From positions 1 through 6,529 of the forward strand of contig JALSGI010000050.1 of the NCBI GenBank assembly GCA_026982835.1: 6,529 nt of DNA. Direction: 5' to 3'. Below the pieces are notes generated by a model. It was not told the origin of the DNA, did no database searches, and saw only the letters and a program-made list of their open reading frames with translations. Positions 6,311 through 6,529 of the stretch are shown one piece after another. Source of the stretch: Planctomycetota bacterium. Its GTDB lineage: Bacteria > Planctomycetota > Planctomycetia > Pirellulales > S012-138. Every line of letters starts with the position of its first letter. Within the stretch, counting starts at the first letter, position 1. The translations under genes were made by a program, and so were the position numbers.

Positions 6311-6528
6311 GATGCTACCACGAGTAAAATAATAGGAATCTCGCATAATACAACCTGCATTGCCCAAACGAATCGAATTCGCAATATCAGAGAAAGAACC
6401 GGTACCTGGAAGGCAAAACTAACAAGGCCCGCTACTCCCACGAGTGTCTCGCCCATCCAATACGCGTTAATTAGGAGTCCCACAAAACTGCCCACGAATC
6501 CACATAGCATGTAAACTAAAATAGGTAT
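6277..6528 (-). CDS. C-terminus of an unidentified multi-pass membrane protein (5' end beyond window)
   Basis: The minus-strand frame is open from the right edge to TAG at 6277-6279, giving 83 residues. An internal ATG at 6508-6510 exists, but the upstream codons (IPILVY) are also hydrophobic and in frame, so the gene probably starts outside the window. The sequence is strongly hydrophobic: about 1-22 (ILVYMLCGFVGSFVGLLI), 28-48 (TLVGVAGLVSFAFQVPVLSLI) and a long stretch from about 53 to the end (FVWAMQVVLCEIPIILLVV, then WTAIAWILMV), with RIR between the second and third. That suggests two to four transmembrane segments. No family can be named. Its base composition is visibly AT-richer than the cmr genes, so it may have a different history. 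It converges with the plus-strand Cad1-like remnant. Confidence 0.6.
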   Translation of the reverse strand: MPILVYMLCGFVGSFVGLLINAYWMGETLVGVAGLVSFAFQVPVLSLILRIRFVWAMQVVLCEIPIILLVVASWTAIAWILMV

Positions 6529-6529
6529 G

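Noticed and set aside
6263..6514. Plus-strand frame in the AT-rich flank
   Set aside because: It is antisense to the hydrophobic membrane-protein frame. Thr/Ile-rich with no domain.
1..6529. CRISPR array or crRNA repeats
   Set aside because: No regularly spaced direct repeats of about 30-37 nt were seen on either strand; the array must be elsewhere.

Overview
The window looks like part of a chromosome (or large replicon) from a GC-rich bacterium. Most of it is one type III-B (Cmr) CRISPR-Cas effector operon on the minus strand. The sequence does not fix the taxon. GC-rich codon usage and the gene content would fit, for example, a planctomycete, verrucomicrobial or similar, possibly thermophilic, lineage, but that is a guess.

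Layout, in transcription order on the minus strand: cmr2/cas10 (5385-2536), cmr3 (2539-1298), cmr4 (1305-412) and cmr5 (379 to beyond the left edge). The junctions are tight: a 4-nt ATGA overlap, an 8-nt overlap, then a gap of about 32 nt. This points to one translationally coupled transcript. Its likely promoter is a consensus TATAAT with a TTGCCT -35 box at 5491-5518. Cmr2 keeps the HD motif (H15-D16) and the GGDD cyclase motif (702-705), and Cmr4 keeps the aspartate matching the backbone RNase residue. The visible part therefore looks competent for target RNA cutting, DNase activity and cyclic oligoadenylate (cOA) signalling. cmr6, cmr1 and the CRISPR array are not visible and may lie outside the window.

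Divergent from cmr2, at 5569-5990 on the plus strand, is the most interesting item. It has a well-placed ribosome binding site and start codon, then about 19 codons resembling the first strand of a CARF domain, then about 90 nt of unrelated sequence. After that, in another frame, come the last ~90 residues of an adenosine deaminase domain with a normal stop. I interpret this as the internally deleted corpse of a CARF-adenosine deaminase (Cad1/CAAD-type) effector: both ends remain and the middle is gone. The Cmr complex would then have lost its adjacent cOA-activated effector.

Right of about 6050 the sequence becomes visibly AT-richer. It holds the C-terminus of an unidentified multi-pass membrane protein on the minus strand, open at the right edge, plus a doubtful small ORF. 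This is probably the edge of the CRISPR island or of another acquired segment. No tRNA, rRNA, transposase or CRISPR repeats were seen.
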